A DNA stretch of 11,214 nt from Candidatus Oleimmundimicrobium americanum (GTDB lineage: Bacteria; Actinomycetota; Aquicultoria; UBA3085; Oleimmundimicrobiaceae), in contig DFBH01000030.1 in assembly GCA_002366545.1 (NCBI GenBank), positions 1 to 11,214 on the forward strand. Direction: 5' to 3'. The position numbers and the translations under genes were made by a program. Positions 1-7,210 of this stretch are shown here, piece after piece. Numbering within the stretch: position 1 is the first letter of the stretch; each line of letters opens with the position of its first letter. The notes under the pieces are model-generated. The model saw only the letters and a list, made by a program, of their open reading frames with translations. It was not told the origin of the DNA and ran no database searches.

Positions 1-45
1 TCACTCCAGTTAGACTGGGGTGGGGTGCTCGCAATGACGGGAAAG
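1..45. repeat. REP-like interspersed repeat, left-end copy
   Basis: Positions 6-28 match 11192-11214 exactly (23 nt, same orientation), and 1-28 match 11187-11214 at 26 of 28 positions. The core folds as CACTCCAGT-TAG-ACTGGGGTG, a 9-bp stem with one G-T wobble. It runs into GCTCGCAATGACGGG, which resembles the end of the widespread GTCATTGCGAG-type bacterial interspersed repeats. No coding potential is seen. The family assignment is by resemblance only. Confidence 0.6.
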
Positions 46-187
46 AACTGCTCTATTCTCTCTGCTCTGTGCTTTTTGCTATCAGCCATCTGCTATCTGC
101 CATCTGCTATCAGCCATCTTCCATACTCTACTCTCTAAGCTCTCCGCTCCGCGCTCTTAGCTCTATGCTCTATTCTCTCTGCTCTCA
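46..187. repeat. Pyrimidine-rich degenerate repeat tract
   Basis: This non-coding tract downstream of cheX is built from short recurring words. CTCTATTCTCTCTGCTCT (18 nt) occurs exactly at 51-68 and 168-185. The stretch at 143-164 is an exact 22-nt inverted match to 11016-11037 at the other end of the window, and the 12-mer GCTCTCCGCTCC at 139-150 recurs inverted at 7359-7370. No terminator hairpin for the cheA operon is visible here, so transcription either continues past the window edge or ends by another mechanism. Confidence 0.6.
78..119. repeat. Three tandem 14-bp units
   Basis: The units are GCTATCAGCCATCT (78-91), GCTATCTGCCATCT (92-105) and GCTATCAGCCATCT (106-119). They abut perfectly and differ only by one A/T change in the middle copy. 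The array lies inside the pyrimidine-rich repeat tract and has no coding role. It would be suited to strain typing if the copy number varies, which cannot be judged from one sequence. Confidence 0.85.
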
Positions 188-195
188 GCTTTGCT

Positions 196-660
196 TTACC
201 CTTCTCTAAGTGCAACACTAATTTCCATATCCCCCAATTCTGAAGTCATAACCAAGCAAAGTCGTTGAGTATCCAATGTAGATATTAAAACACTTTTACC
301 TCTTATCATAGTTGGAGGGGTAAGGGCCGAAGGATAACCCGCTTGTTCCAACTTTGCACTCGCGGTACCCGTTATCATATTGCCAAGTTCACTGATAGCA
401 CTTTGGGCCAAAGCATCAAATAAAGGTGCTTGCTGTCCCATCATTTTAGAGGCTATTTTTTTAGCTGTTTTCTCACTCATACCGTAAATCACCTGTCCCC
501 TAACCTTACCGGTTACTCCAACGAGAACGTTTATTTCCTGAGATGTCTGAGAAGAAGCATGAACAGACAATGGCCCTTTTTCCAACTTAGAGCCCATTTC
601 AACTTCAAAAATTTCATAGGCAGCGTCAATAAACGGGTTAACAAAATCCACTTTTAACAT
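196..660 (-). CDS. cheX: CheX-family CheY-P phosphatase
   Basis: A 154-residue cytoplasmic protein of the CheC/CheX/FliY family, whose members hydrolyse phospho-CheY and so end the chemotaxis signal. CheX has one active-site helix with an E-x-x-N motif; here it is S-E-L-G-N-M at residues 90-95, with E91 and N94 as predicted catalytic residues. The opening (VDFVNPFIDAAYEIF) and the G-x-V-x-G-x-V strand around residues 51-57 also fit CheX, and the length is typical. The ATG at 660 is preceded by AAAGGAG (671-677) at 10-nt spacing. It is the last gene of the cheA operon, 40 bp after the HDOD gene. CheX proteins act as dimers in characterised cases. It coexists with CheC, so this locus encodes two putative CheY-P phosphatases. 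Family assignment is confident; activity is inferred. Confidence 0.9.
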   Translation of the reverse strand: MLKVDFVNPFIDAAYEIFEVEMGSKLEKGPLSVHASSQTSQEINVLVGVTGKVRGQVIYGMSEKTAKKIASKMMGQQAPLFDALAQSAISELGNMITGTASAKLEQAGYPSALTPPTMIRGKSVLISTLDTQRLCLVMTSELGDMEISVALREG

Positions 661-700
661 ATCTCTATCTCTCCTTTCTATTATTCAAAATTTTTTTATT

Positions 701-1630
701 TCAGCTCAAAATGGAGTCAATTTCAATGGTCACTTCCAGAGATTCAGAAATTAATCCATCTATTTCAGTTGAGCTAATCCCCGCAATCTCCAGAGCTTTT
801 CCTTCCAAAGCATACAACATGCCATCAGCCCCTATCCCTATCCCTAAACTTAAACATATAAAATCAGCAATATGAACGATTGATGTAAGAAGGGGATCGA
901 TTTCCGCTCCGGTTGGCTGATGGTGAAATCCTATAGCTTCAATAATTTTATCCGGAAAATTCCACTTTTCCGATACCCTTACTCCCATCTCTTGATGGTC
1001 AAAACCTAAAATGGCCTTTTCGGCATCAAGAAAAGTGACATTCCGCAAGGTTACCATGTTCATTATTTTCTCATATTCGTCCTTAACATATTCGCTTAAA
1101 ATCAACTTACCTACATCGTGAAGAAGACCGGCGACGAAGGGCTCTTCCGGATTAGAGTAATTAACGTGGTTACCTATAAATTTAGCCGTTAAAGCACAAG
1201 CTACAGAATGCCTCCAAAGCTCACCCTTTTGCAATCCATAGCCCTTCACCGGATGGTCATAAAATTTTCGCATTGAGAGCGCTAACACGATACTTTTAAG
1301 GGTATCGTACCCCAAAATTACAATTGCTTCTCCAACCGTGGTCACTTCCTTGGGGAACCCATAATATGCAGAGTTTGCCATCCGCAAAACCTTTGCCGTA
1401 AGAGCTTGATCATAGGAGATTACTCTGCCAATATCTACCGCCGAAGATTTCGGGTTATTTATTAGCTTCAAAGCTTTCGTTGCAATTTGAGAAAAGGGAG
1501 GAATATCATCGATATCAGAAAGAATCTTCTGGATTAAATCTTTTTTCCCCTCGACACCTTTTTTCTTTTGCGCAAGCTTTCTTTTTTCTATAAGCTTTTT
1601 TACTCTCTCAACATTTTTTTTGTCCGGCAT
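701..1630 (-). CDS. HDOD-domain signalling protein
   Basis: A 309-residue predicted cytoplasmic protein. Residues 1-30 are a Lys/Arg-rich extension, followed by an HDOD (HD-related output) domain from about 33 to 240. Diagnostic segments are IPPFSQIATKAL (43-54), ANSAYYG (85-91), LWRHS (138-142), GLLHDVGK (168-175), FDHQEMG (210-216) and FHHQP (235-239), with D256 further on. The HD-superfamily ligand-type residues H141, H171, D172, H212, H236/H237 and D256 are present. HDOD proteins are associated with signalling, often beside receiver or EAL domains, but their biochemical output is unsettled. The ATG at 1630 has GGGAG (1636-1640) 5 nt upstream. It sits between cheR and cheX in the operon, with 13 bp from cheR, implying a link to chemotaxis. 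No receiver or EAL domain is attached. I give no gene symbol because none is standard. Confidence 0.88.
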   Translation of the reverse strand: MPDKKNVERVKKLIEKRKLAQKKKGVEGKKDLIQKILSDIDDIPPFSQIATKALKLINNPKSSAVDIGRVISYDQALTAKVLRMANSAYYGFPKEVTTVGEAIVILGYDTLKSIVLALSMRKFYDHPVKGYGLQKGELWRHSVACALTAKFIGNHVNYSNPEEPFVAGLLHDVGKLILSEYVKDEYEKIMNMVTLRNVTFLDAEKAILGFDHQEMGVRVSEKWNFPDKIIEAIGFHHQPTGAEIDPLLTSIVHIADFICLSLGIGIGADGMLYALEGKALEIAGISSTEIDGLISESLEVTIEIDSILS

Positions 1631-1643
1631 ATAAGCTCCCCCG

Positions 1644-2435
1644 CTACTCAGGCTTCAGATAAAAAGAAGGCATAAACATTTCAAACCCAAAAGCGGAAGC
1701 ACCTAAAATACTTTCCGCATTTCCTGCAAACAAAAAACCCCCTGATTTTAAAGAATTGTAAAATTTCCCATAAATTCCTTTTTTTGACTCCTCCGTAAAA
1801 TAAATCACCACGTTTCTACAGAGAATCAAATCAAAATCAGTTTCATATTTGCCTTTCAAAAGATTATGTTTTTTAAAAACAACCCTCTTTTTAATTTCTT
1901 CTTTTAACTCCACTTCTTCACCATCAACAATAAAACATTTATCCAACAGTTTAGCAGGCACATTTCGCACATCTTTCAAGGAATAACAACCCTTTCGAGC
2001 CGAATTCAAAATCTTTTCGTCCAAATCAGTTGCAATTATCTCATGCCTTCGGTACGGAGTCAGCTCATCTAAAACCATTGCCACAGAGTATGGCTCAGCT
2101 CCATTAGAACATCCGGCACTCCAAATCTTCAATTTAGAGACCTTCTTTAAAAGTTTGGGCAAAATCTCTTTCTTTAACTCCTCAAATTTTTGAAAGTCTC
2201 TAAAAAACTCTGAGACATTTATGGTTAACCAATCAACAAATTGTTTTAGTTGAACGGGATCCTCTCTTAATATATTTGCATAATTAACATAGTTTTTAGC
2301 TCTCGCCTTACTCATAACAAACGGCAATCTTCTTTGTATTTGGTGAGTCTTGTAAGCATTAAGGTCAATTTGAGTAAGTTCAAAAACCTTTTTTTTAAAA
2401 TATTCATATTCTTTTTCTTTATCTAATATCTGCAT
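1644..2435 (-). CDS. cheR: CheR, MCP glutamate O-methyltransferase
   Basis: A 263-residue SAM-dependent methyltransferase that methylates receptor glutamates during adaptation, opposing CheB. An N-terminal helical CheR domain (about 1-70) precedes the catalytic domain. Visible motifs are INVSEFFRD (72-80), the SAM-binding loop IWSAGCSNGAEPYS (104-117, an acidic E114 within it), ATDLD (135-139), LCRNVVIYF (205-213) and AGNAES (237-242). Length is close to the family norm, and there is no TPR or other fused domain. The ATG at 2435 follows a modest ribosome binding site, AAAGGGA, which overlaps the cheB stop codon; 12 bp separate the two genes, so translation is probably coupled. The MCP in this window lacks a C-terminal NWETF-type tether, so CheR would have to find its receptor without one. 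Confidence 0.95.
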   Translation of the reverse strand: MQILDKEKEYEYFKKKVFELTQIDLNAYKTHQIQRRLPFVMSKARAKNYVNYANILREDPVQLKQFVDWLTINVSEFFRDFQKFEELKKEILPKLLKKVSKLKIWSAGCSNGAEPYSVAMVLDELTPYRRHEIIATDLDEKILNSARKGCYSLKDVRNVPAKLLDKCFIVDGEEVELKEEIKKRVVFKKHNLLKGKYETDFDLILCRNVVIYFTEESKKGIYGKFYNSLKSGGFLFAGNAESILGASAFGFEMFMPSFYLKPE

Positions 2436-2447
2436 CTAAATTTCCCT

Positions 2448-3482
2448 TTACCTTTCAAGCATTTCAACCATTTTTCCCGGTATATCCGAAAGTGATGTCA
2501 CAACATCAGCATTGCCCATATCAACAACTGCTTTAGGCATACCATAAACAACACAACTTGACTCATCTTCAACAATTGTGCAACCGCCCTTTTTTTTGAT
2601 AAGCGCCATAGCTTCTGCTCCATCTTTACCCATTCCGGTAAGAATCACCCCAATGGTGTTCTCCTTATAGACCGAAACAGCCGAATTCATCATCACATCA
2701 ACAGAGGGACGAACACCGTTTATCAACGGACCCCGGCTAAACTTTACCACGCCTTTTTTTTCTATCAGCATATGAAACCCTCCGGGAGCAAGAAGAGCCA
2801 AACCTGATTCCAACAAATCGTTGACATGTGCTTCTTTTACTCGAATCTGTGACATACCATCCAGCCTCTCGGCAAGCGATTTTATAAACGGCCCATCCGG
2901 CATATGCTGAACAATTGCTATAGGCACAGGGAAATCTTTAGGCAACCCTGATAAAACTTCTAATAAAGCGCTTGGACCTCCCGTTGAAGCCCCTATTAAA
3001 ACCACCTTCCTTTTGCTTAGAGCACTCGTCTTAATAACCCCTGTTTTGATTTTAGATTTAATCCTTTTTGTTTTTTTCAAAGATGAACAAGCTACTGCTT
3101 TAACTTTGGAAATAAGATCATCTTTAATTTTCCGTAAATTCATATGGGGAAGATTGACGGGTTTAGGAACAACATCAACTGCCCCCAAGAGAAGCGCGCG
3201 AGCTGTTGCATCAGACCCCTCCTGCGTAAGAGTACTCACCATAATTACAGGAAGAGGATTATCTCGCATAATATGTTCGAGTGCAGTTAAGCCATCCATT
3301 TTGGGCATTTCAATATCCATGGTTACCACATCGGGTTTTAATTTCTCTATCTCTTTTAGCGCCTCAAGTCCGTTGGAAGCGGTACCGACCACAATTATTT
3401 TAGAATCAGAACAAAGCATATCTGAAAGAACTTTTCGCATAAAAATTGAATCATCAACTATCAACACCTTTATTTTTGACAA
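2448..3482 (-). CDS. cheB: CheB, receptor methylesterase/glutamine deamidase
   Basis: With a TTG start at 3482 the protein is 344 residues. An upstream TTG at 3497 would add 5 residues, but the GGAGG at 3489-3493 lies inside that extension and is ideally spaced (6 nt) for the 3482 start. The choice also puts the phospho-acceptor at D56, as in Salmonella CheB. Domains are a receiver (about 1-120), a basic linker (about 125-155) and the methylesterase domain (about 158-340). The catalytic triad is S166 (GASTGG), H193 (QHMPDG) and D287 (GMGKDG). CheB-P removes methyl groups from MCP glutamates; phosphorylation by CheA relieves inhibition by the receiver. It lies 26 bp after cheY and 12 bp before cheR. 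Confidence 0.95.
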   Translation of the reverse strand: MSKIKVLIVDDSIFMRKVLSDMLCSDSKIIVVGTASNGLEALKEIEKLKPDVVTMDIEMPKMDGLTALEHIMRDNPLPVIMVSTLTQEGSDATARALLLGAVDVVPKPVNLPHMNLRKIKDDLISKVKAVACSSLKKTKRIKSKIKTGVIKTSALSKRKVVLIGASTGGPSALLEVLSGLPKDFPVPIAIVQHMPDGPFIKSLAERLDGMSQIRVKEAHVNDLLESGLALLAPGGFHMLIEKKGVVKFSRGPLINGVRPSVDVMMNSAVSVYKENTIGVILTGMGKDGAEAMALIKKKGGCTIVEDESSCVVYGMPKAVVDMGNADVVTSLSDIPGKMVEMLER

Positions 3483-3488
3483 AACTTG

Positions 3489-3493
3489 CCTCC
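3489..3493 (-). promoter_or_regulatory. Ribosome binding site deciding the cheB start
   Basis: GGAGG on the minus strand, 6 nt upstream of the TTG at 3480-3482. It lies downstream of the alternative TTG at 3495-3497, which has no comparable site, so it argues for the shorter reading. Confidence 0.75.
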
Positions 3494-3508
3494 GCAAATA
3501 AAATTTGC

Positions 3509-3871
3509 CTACCCAATTTGTTTCTTAACAGCACCTAAAACCCGAGCGGGTTGAAAGGGCTTAAGAACATAATCTTTTGCCCCCGCCTTTATAGCTTGAA
3601 TAACCATATTCTGCTGGCCCATCGCACTACAAACAATGATTTTAGCGTTAGCATCCACTTTTTTAATCTCCGTAATAGCTTGGATTCCATCCATTACCGG
3701 CATTGTAATATCTACTATCGTTAAATCAGGTTTAAATTCTTTGTGCTTCTCAACAGCCACCTTACCGTTTTCAGCTTCTGCTACAACATTGTAATTATTC
3801 TCTGACAACAATTTACTGAGTTTCATACGCATAAAAGCTGCATCATCCGCAATCAATATATTGTTCCCCAT
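3509..3871 (-). CDS. cheY: CheY, single-domain response regulator
   Basis: A 120-residue receiver-only protein phosphorylated by CheA, which then binds the flagellar switch. The acid pocket D9/D10, phospho-acceptor D54 (IVDITMP), switch residue S82, aromatic Y101 and K104 (KDYVLKPF) are all present. The segment CSAMGQQ (81-87) is the form seen in Bacillus and Thermotoga CheY rather than enteric CheY, suggesting the Gram-positive/Thermotoga signalling logic in which CheC and CheD take part. The ATG at 3871 is preceded by GGGAGG (3883-3888) at 11-nt spacing. It lies between cheD (21-bp gap) and cheB. There is no output domain. CheC and CheX at this locus are its likely phosphatases. Confidence 0.96.
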   Translation of the reverse strand: MGNNILIADDAAFMRMKLSKLLSENNYNVVAEAENGKVAVEKHKEFKPDLTIVDITMPVMDGIQAITEIKKVDANAKIIVCSAMGQQNMVIQAIKAGAKDYVLKPFQPARVLGAVKKQIG

Positions 3872-3892
3872 AAAAAAACCAACCTCCCTTCT

Positions 3893-4381
3893 TTAAATCT
3901 CCTTGGGTTGTTGCCCAATGATTTTTACCAAAACTTTTCCGGTCCGTGGATACAAAAATACCGTTCGACCACAAGTCCCTCCAACTTCCGAAGCCGTTAT
4001 ATGAAGCCCAAGACTTTTTAGGGCTATCTTTACAGCTTCAAAATTGCGTCTGCCAATATCAAACTTATGATTATCCCCGGGTAAACTAAACATTTTAGCC
4101 CCACCGGCTAATTTAACTTCCAACCGAAATTTTTCTGCTCCTTTTTCCAGAAGCGTCTCTAATAACTTTGGAATCCCCGTATCAGCAAATTTAGCGGGAA
4201 CCCTGGCTTCAGCACCGTTGTCCTCCGGCAACATTATATGGGCCATCCCCCCAATCCTGATTTTTTTATCACACATACAAACTCCGATGCAAGATCCGAG
4301 ACCGTGAGCGATAAAAACTACAGTTGGCTCATTGCTAACATGTAATTCTCCTATCCCAACACTGATACTTTTTTCGCTCAC
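3893..4381 (-). CDS. cheD: CheD, receptor glutamine deamidase
   Basis: A 162-residue CheD. Family members deamidate (and can hydrolyse methyl esters on) receptor Gln/Glu residues and bind CheC. The nucleophile is C31 in GLGSC (27-31), and the histidine is H48 in MAHIMLP (46-52). FDIGRRN (107-113) and GGTCGR (134-139) are also typical. The triad Thr described for Thermotoga maritima CheD (T21, six residues before the Cys) corresponds without gaps to A25 here (codon GCT), a notable departure. The GTG start at 4381 overlaps the cheC TGA stop as GTGA, and GAGG (4389-4392) stands 7 nt upstream, implying translational coupling with cheC. Family assignment is firm. Full deamidase activity is uncertain given the substitution. 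Confidence 0.94.
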   Translation of the reverse strand: MSEKSISVGIGELHVSNEPTVVFIAHGLGSCIGVCMCDKKIRIGGMAHIMLPEDNGAEARVPAKFADTGIPKLLETLLEKGAEKFRLEVKLAGGAKMFSLPGDNHKFDIGRRNFEAVKIALKSLGLHITASEVGGTCGRTVFLYPRTGKVLVKIIGQQPKEI

Positions 4382-4986
4382 CGCCGAGCCTCAATTATTT
4401 CAAGAATTTTTTTAAGAACAGTGGGGGCTACAAACAAGAGAAGATTGCTCTCAATATCGCGTTTTTTATCGGAAAACACCGTCCTGGCAAAAAGTATTTC
4501 TTCCGGAGCTCCCCCAATACTAAGCACTGCGGCCGATAAAACAGCTCCGGCCATATCGGTAACCACCATGGGAGTGGATGGTTGAAGCTTCATCCAGGCA
4601 TGAGTCCCAAGCGTTTTTAAAAAATGAGAAACAACTATGTTCCCTACTTCTCCCAAAGCGGATTTACCCATCTCATCTAATTTAGTTGTCGTGCCGGCCT
4701 TATTGCCCATCAATATATCTACGAGATTAAAAGCACTCTGTTCTGAAAAAATAAGCGAAATAAGCCCCGGGACATCCCCTTCAAAAAGAAGATTAACGGT
4801 GGTAACCAGAGCCTCGGAGCCCCCCACAATATTAGCAATGTCATTTATGGAAATTAACTCAAGTTTAGGAGTTTCGAGAGAAACGCTGCCTTCCGTCATT
4901 TCAGAAAGAGCCCTGGCAGAATCATTCGTGCTTAATTTAATAATGTATTCCAGAATATTTTTCTGATACTCGGTAAAAACAATCAT
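4378..4986 (-). CDS. cheC: CheC, CheY-P phosphatase / CheD partner
   Basis: A 202-residue CheC-family protein. The ATG at 4986 is chosen over a TTG at 4995 because AAAGG (4996-5000) abuts the TTG but is 9 nt from the ATG. CheC typically carries two pseudo-symmetric [DS]-x3-E-x2-N helices. The C-terminal copy is intact (S109, E113, N116 in SALGEVGN). At the N-terminal copy (about residues 10-30, before ARALSEM) the Glu and Asn positions read Tyr and Lys in a gapless alignment, so only one active site is predicted. The central VGGSEALV...FEGDVPG segment is typical. In Bacillus and Thermotoga, CheC hydrolyses CheY-P and binds CheD; the overlap with cheD fits that pairing. It lies 19 bp downstream of cheA. 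Confidence 0.92.
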   Translation of the reverse strand: MIVFTEYQKNILEYIIKLSTNDSARALSEMTEGSVSLETPKLELISINDIANIVGGSEALVTTVNLLFEGDVPGLISLIFSEQSAFNLVDILMGNKAGTTTKLDEMGKSALGEVGNIVVSHFLKTLGTHAWMKLQPSTPMVVTDMAGAVLSAAVLSIGGAPEEILFARTVFSDKKRDIESNLLLFVAPTVLKKILEIIEARR

Positions 4987-4995
4987 TTTTTTCAA

Positions 4996-5000
4996 CCTTT
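4996..5000 (-). promoter_or_regulatory. Ribosome binding site deciding the cheC start
   Basis: AAAGG on the minus strand immediately precedes a TTG (4993-4995) but is 9 nt from the ATG at 4984-4986. The ATG is therefore the more likely initiator. Confidence 0.6.
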
Positions 5001-5005
5001 CGAAA

Positions 5006-7066
5006 TTAGGAAATCTTCTTATGTCCTTTGATCTCTCGTTGCATTTTCTTACCAGCTTTAGCTATCAAACTAACCGCATCAACAATTAGCGCGACTCTCC
5101 CGTCACCCAAAATGGTCGCACCGGAAATTCCCTCCATCTCACCTAAATAATTGCCCAGGGATTTGATAACAATCTCTTGTTTGCTTACAAGATTATCCAC
5201 AATTAAACCTACACCGCAACCCCCATAGCCTATCACCACAACTTGCAAATTATCTCCTCCCTTTTCAACCTGCTCATCTCCAAATAACTTGTTTAGTCTC
5301 AGCAAAGGAAGAACTTTCCCTCTCAACACGGTGGTTTCTTCTCCCCCAACGAACTTAACCTCATCTTTTGCCATTTGGAATACTTCTTGAACCATGTTTA
5401 AAGGAACGGCATAAGTTCTTTTCTTTAAAGAAATTAGAAGAGCATCAACAATGGCTAACGTTAACGGAATCTTTATGGTAAATTTGGAGCCCCTCCCTAC
5501 CTCCGATTCTACATCAACTGTACCATTTATCTTTTTGATATTGTTCATAACCACGTCCATACCCACACCCCTGCCCGAGACATCGGTAACTTTCTTGGCC
5601 GTGCTAAAACCGGATAAAAATATGAGCTTTAAGGACTCTTTATCGTCCATCCTTTCAAACTCTGCCTCACCAATAAGTCCCCTTTCCATTGCTTTTTCTT
5701 TTAATTTTGCCGAGTCGATTCCCTTCCCGTCATCTTCAACCTCAATTACTATATGACTTTCCTCGTGACGGGCACTCAGGATTATTTTCCCCTCCTTAGG
5801 CTTGCCTGCTTTCTTTCGCTCTCCCAAATTTTCTATTCCATGATCGGCCGCATTGCGTAAGATGTGTATAAGAGGATCTCCGATTTCTTCAATAACCGAG
5901 CGATCCAACTCGGTCTCCTCCCCGCTCATATAAAAATCGACTTTCTTTCCGGCCTTACGAGCTAAATCTCTAACCATTCTTGGAAATTTATTAAATACCT
6001 GTTCAACAGGGAGCATTCGCGCCTTCATTATCTCTCCCTGCAAATCATTGGTTATCTGACCGATTAACGTCGTTGTTGAATTAAAATCGCCGGTTATATC
6101 GCCAAGTTCATAATTTTTTTGAAGCTCATAGCCGATTCGCATAAGACGAGTTTTATTTATTACCAGCTCTCCGACTAAATTCATTAAATTATCAAGTCTT
6201 TCGATATCAACTCGAACGGTCTTTGCCACTGCCGCTCTCATCTTTTTTAGTTCCGCAGGCGACTTACCACGAGCCTTAACCCCCAAATTAGCCTTTCTTT
6301 GATCAGCGGTTTTTATCTGTTCCGAAGAGTGTTTTTTAATGGTGCAATCTTTAATCTCGGAAATAAATTTTAAAATATTTCTTATCCGACCTTCGTCTTC
6401 TTGAGTACTCAGCATACCTTGTAATTCAAAGCTTTCCTTCCCTTCTTCGAGCTCCTTGACAGAAGGGATTGACTTAATAATTTCTCCTATTTCCTTAAGC
6501 TCTTCCACAATTTGGAAAAACCTTACCGCAGGCATAGGGCATTCTTTAGATATAGAAATCTTTACATCAAAAACTTGAAATCCTTTGATTTCCGCCTGTG
6601 CAATCTTGTTTTTATCTTCCTCTGTTGAAACAAGATTACTTGTTTTTTGAGGAACAGAAGCATCTTTCTTTTTCTTTCCTACAAAAGATTCTAATTTATT
6701 GACTTGAAAATCAACATCAACATCGGATTCTTCTTTTGTAATTATTTCATTATTTATAACTTTTAGCGCATCAAGAGCTTCCAAAAGAATGTCTATGAGT
6801 TCCGTCGAAACTTTCAGCTCATTTTTACGAAGTTTATCGAACAAACTTTCCATAGCGTGAGTTAAATTTGTCATTCTAACGTGTCCCAACATTCCTGAGG
6901 AACCCTTTAAAGTGTGAGCCGCCCGAAAGATTTCCTGTAGAAGCTCCTTTTCCGACCCCTCTTTTTCAAGACGAACAATATCTTCATCTAAGGTTTGTAT
7001 TAATTCATCTGACTCCTGTAGAAATAACTTTATGTCTTCATCAGTTGCGTCAAATTCTAAGCTCAT
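5006..7066 (-). CDS. cheA: CheA, chemotaxis histidine kinase
   Basis: A 686-residue protein from the ATG at 7066. A GTG at 7072 would add two residues but overlaps the ribosome binding site. Domain order is P1 phosphotransfer (1 to about 110; phosphorylated H51 in AAHTLKGSSG), a charged linker, a P2-like CheY/CheB-binding domain (about 163-245), a second linker, P3 dimerisation (about 280-345; RLDNLMNLVGELVINKTRL), P4 ATPase (N box with N405 in LRNAADHG, G1 DDGKGID at 445-451, GFSTAKKVTDVSGRGVGMD at about 486-504) and P5 CheW-like (about 540-670). It autophosphorylates under receptor control and donates phosphate to CheY and CheB. All key residues are present. It is the first gene of the eight-gene operon, preceded by a sigma-28-like promoter. 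Confidence 0.96.
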   Translation of the reverse strand: MSLEFDATDEDIKLFLQESDELIQTLDEDIVRLEKEGSEKELLQEIFRAAHTLKGSSGMLGHVRMTNLTHAMESLFDKLRKNELKVSTELIDILLEALDALKVINNEIITKEESDVDVDFQVNKLESFVGKKKKDASVPQKTSNLVSTEEDKNKIAQAEIKGFQVFDVKISISKECPMPAVRFFQIVEELKEIGEIIKSIPSVKELEEGKESFELQGMLSTQEDEGRIRNILKFISEIKDCTIKKHSSEQIKTADQRKANLGVKARGKSPAELKKMRAAVAKTVRVDIERLDNLMNLVGELVINKTRLMRIGYELQKNYELGDITGDFNSTTTLIGQITNDLQGEIMKARMLPVEQVFNKFPRMVRDLARKAGKKVDFYMSGEETELDRSVIEEIGDPLIHILRNAADHGIENLGERKKAGKPKEGKIILSARHEESHIVIEVEDDGKGIDSAKLKEKAMERGLIGEAEFERMDDKESLKLIFLSGFSTAKKVTDVSGRGVGMDVVMNNIKKINGTVDVESEVGRGSKFTIKIPLTLAIVDALLISLKKRTYAVPLNMVQEVFQMAKDEVKFVGGEETTVLRGKVLPLLRLNKLFGDEQVEKGGDNLQVVVIGYGGCGVGLIVDNLVSKQEIVIKSLGNYLGEMEGISGATILGDGRVALIVDAVSLIAKAGKKMQREIKGHKKIS

Positions 7067-7071
7067 AATCA

Positions 7072-7077
7072 CTCCTC
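7072..7077 (-). promoter_or_regulatory. Ribosome binding site deciding the cheA start
   Basis: GAGGAG on the minus strand, 5 nt upstream of the ATG at 7064-7066. It overlaps the alternative GTG (7070-7072), which rules that GTG out. The flanking TTGTCATTGAGGAG resembles the end of the GTCATTGCGAG-type interspersed repeat seen elsewhere in this window. Confidence 0.75.
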
Positions 7078-7126
7078 AATGACAATAAAAAATGCCCCCC
7101 CGTTTTCTGTTGTGCTTTTCTTCTTA

Positions 7127-7153
7127 TTATCGGTAAAAAATTTCTTTTTCTTA
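7127..7153 (-). promoter_or_regulatory. Candidate sigma-28 (FliA/SigD)-type promoter of cheA
   Basis: On the minus strand, TAAG (7150-7153), a 15-nt spacer, then ACCGATAA (7127-7134). The flagellar sigma-28 consensus is about TAAA-N15-GCCGATAA, so 10 of 12 bases match with the canonical spacer. Transcription would start near 7120, giving a leader of about 54 nt before cheA. A weaker sigma-A reading exists (TTAAGA, 17 nt, GATAAT) in the same DNA. Sigma-28 control of che genes is common in motile bacteria. Confidence 0.55.
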
Positions 7154-7210
7154 AGAAACTTTTCGGCAAAATCTTAAAAAGAATTTTCTAAAACAGAAAA
7201 TTCAGCTATC

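Noticed and set aside
46..187. CRISPR array
   Set aside because: The units are 14 bp and directly abutting with no unique spacers, and no cas gene is present.
3013..3501. 162-codon plus-strand frame antisense to cheB, and similar plus-strand frames opposite cheC, cheA, cheW and the MCP gene
   Set aside because: Each lies fully opposite a gene with clear family motifs, and the predicted proteins show no domain. They are shadows of the coding strand.
7127..7154. Sigma-A promoter reading TTAAGA-N17-GATAAT upstream of cheA
   Set aside because: Possible, but it matches its consensus less well than the overlapping sigma-28 pattern, and the second promoter in the window supports the sigma-28 reading. 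Not fully excluded.
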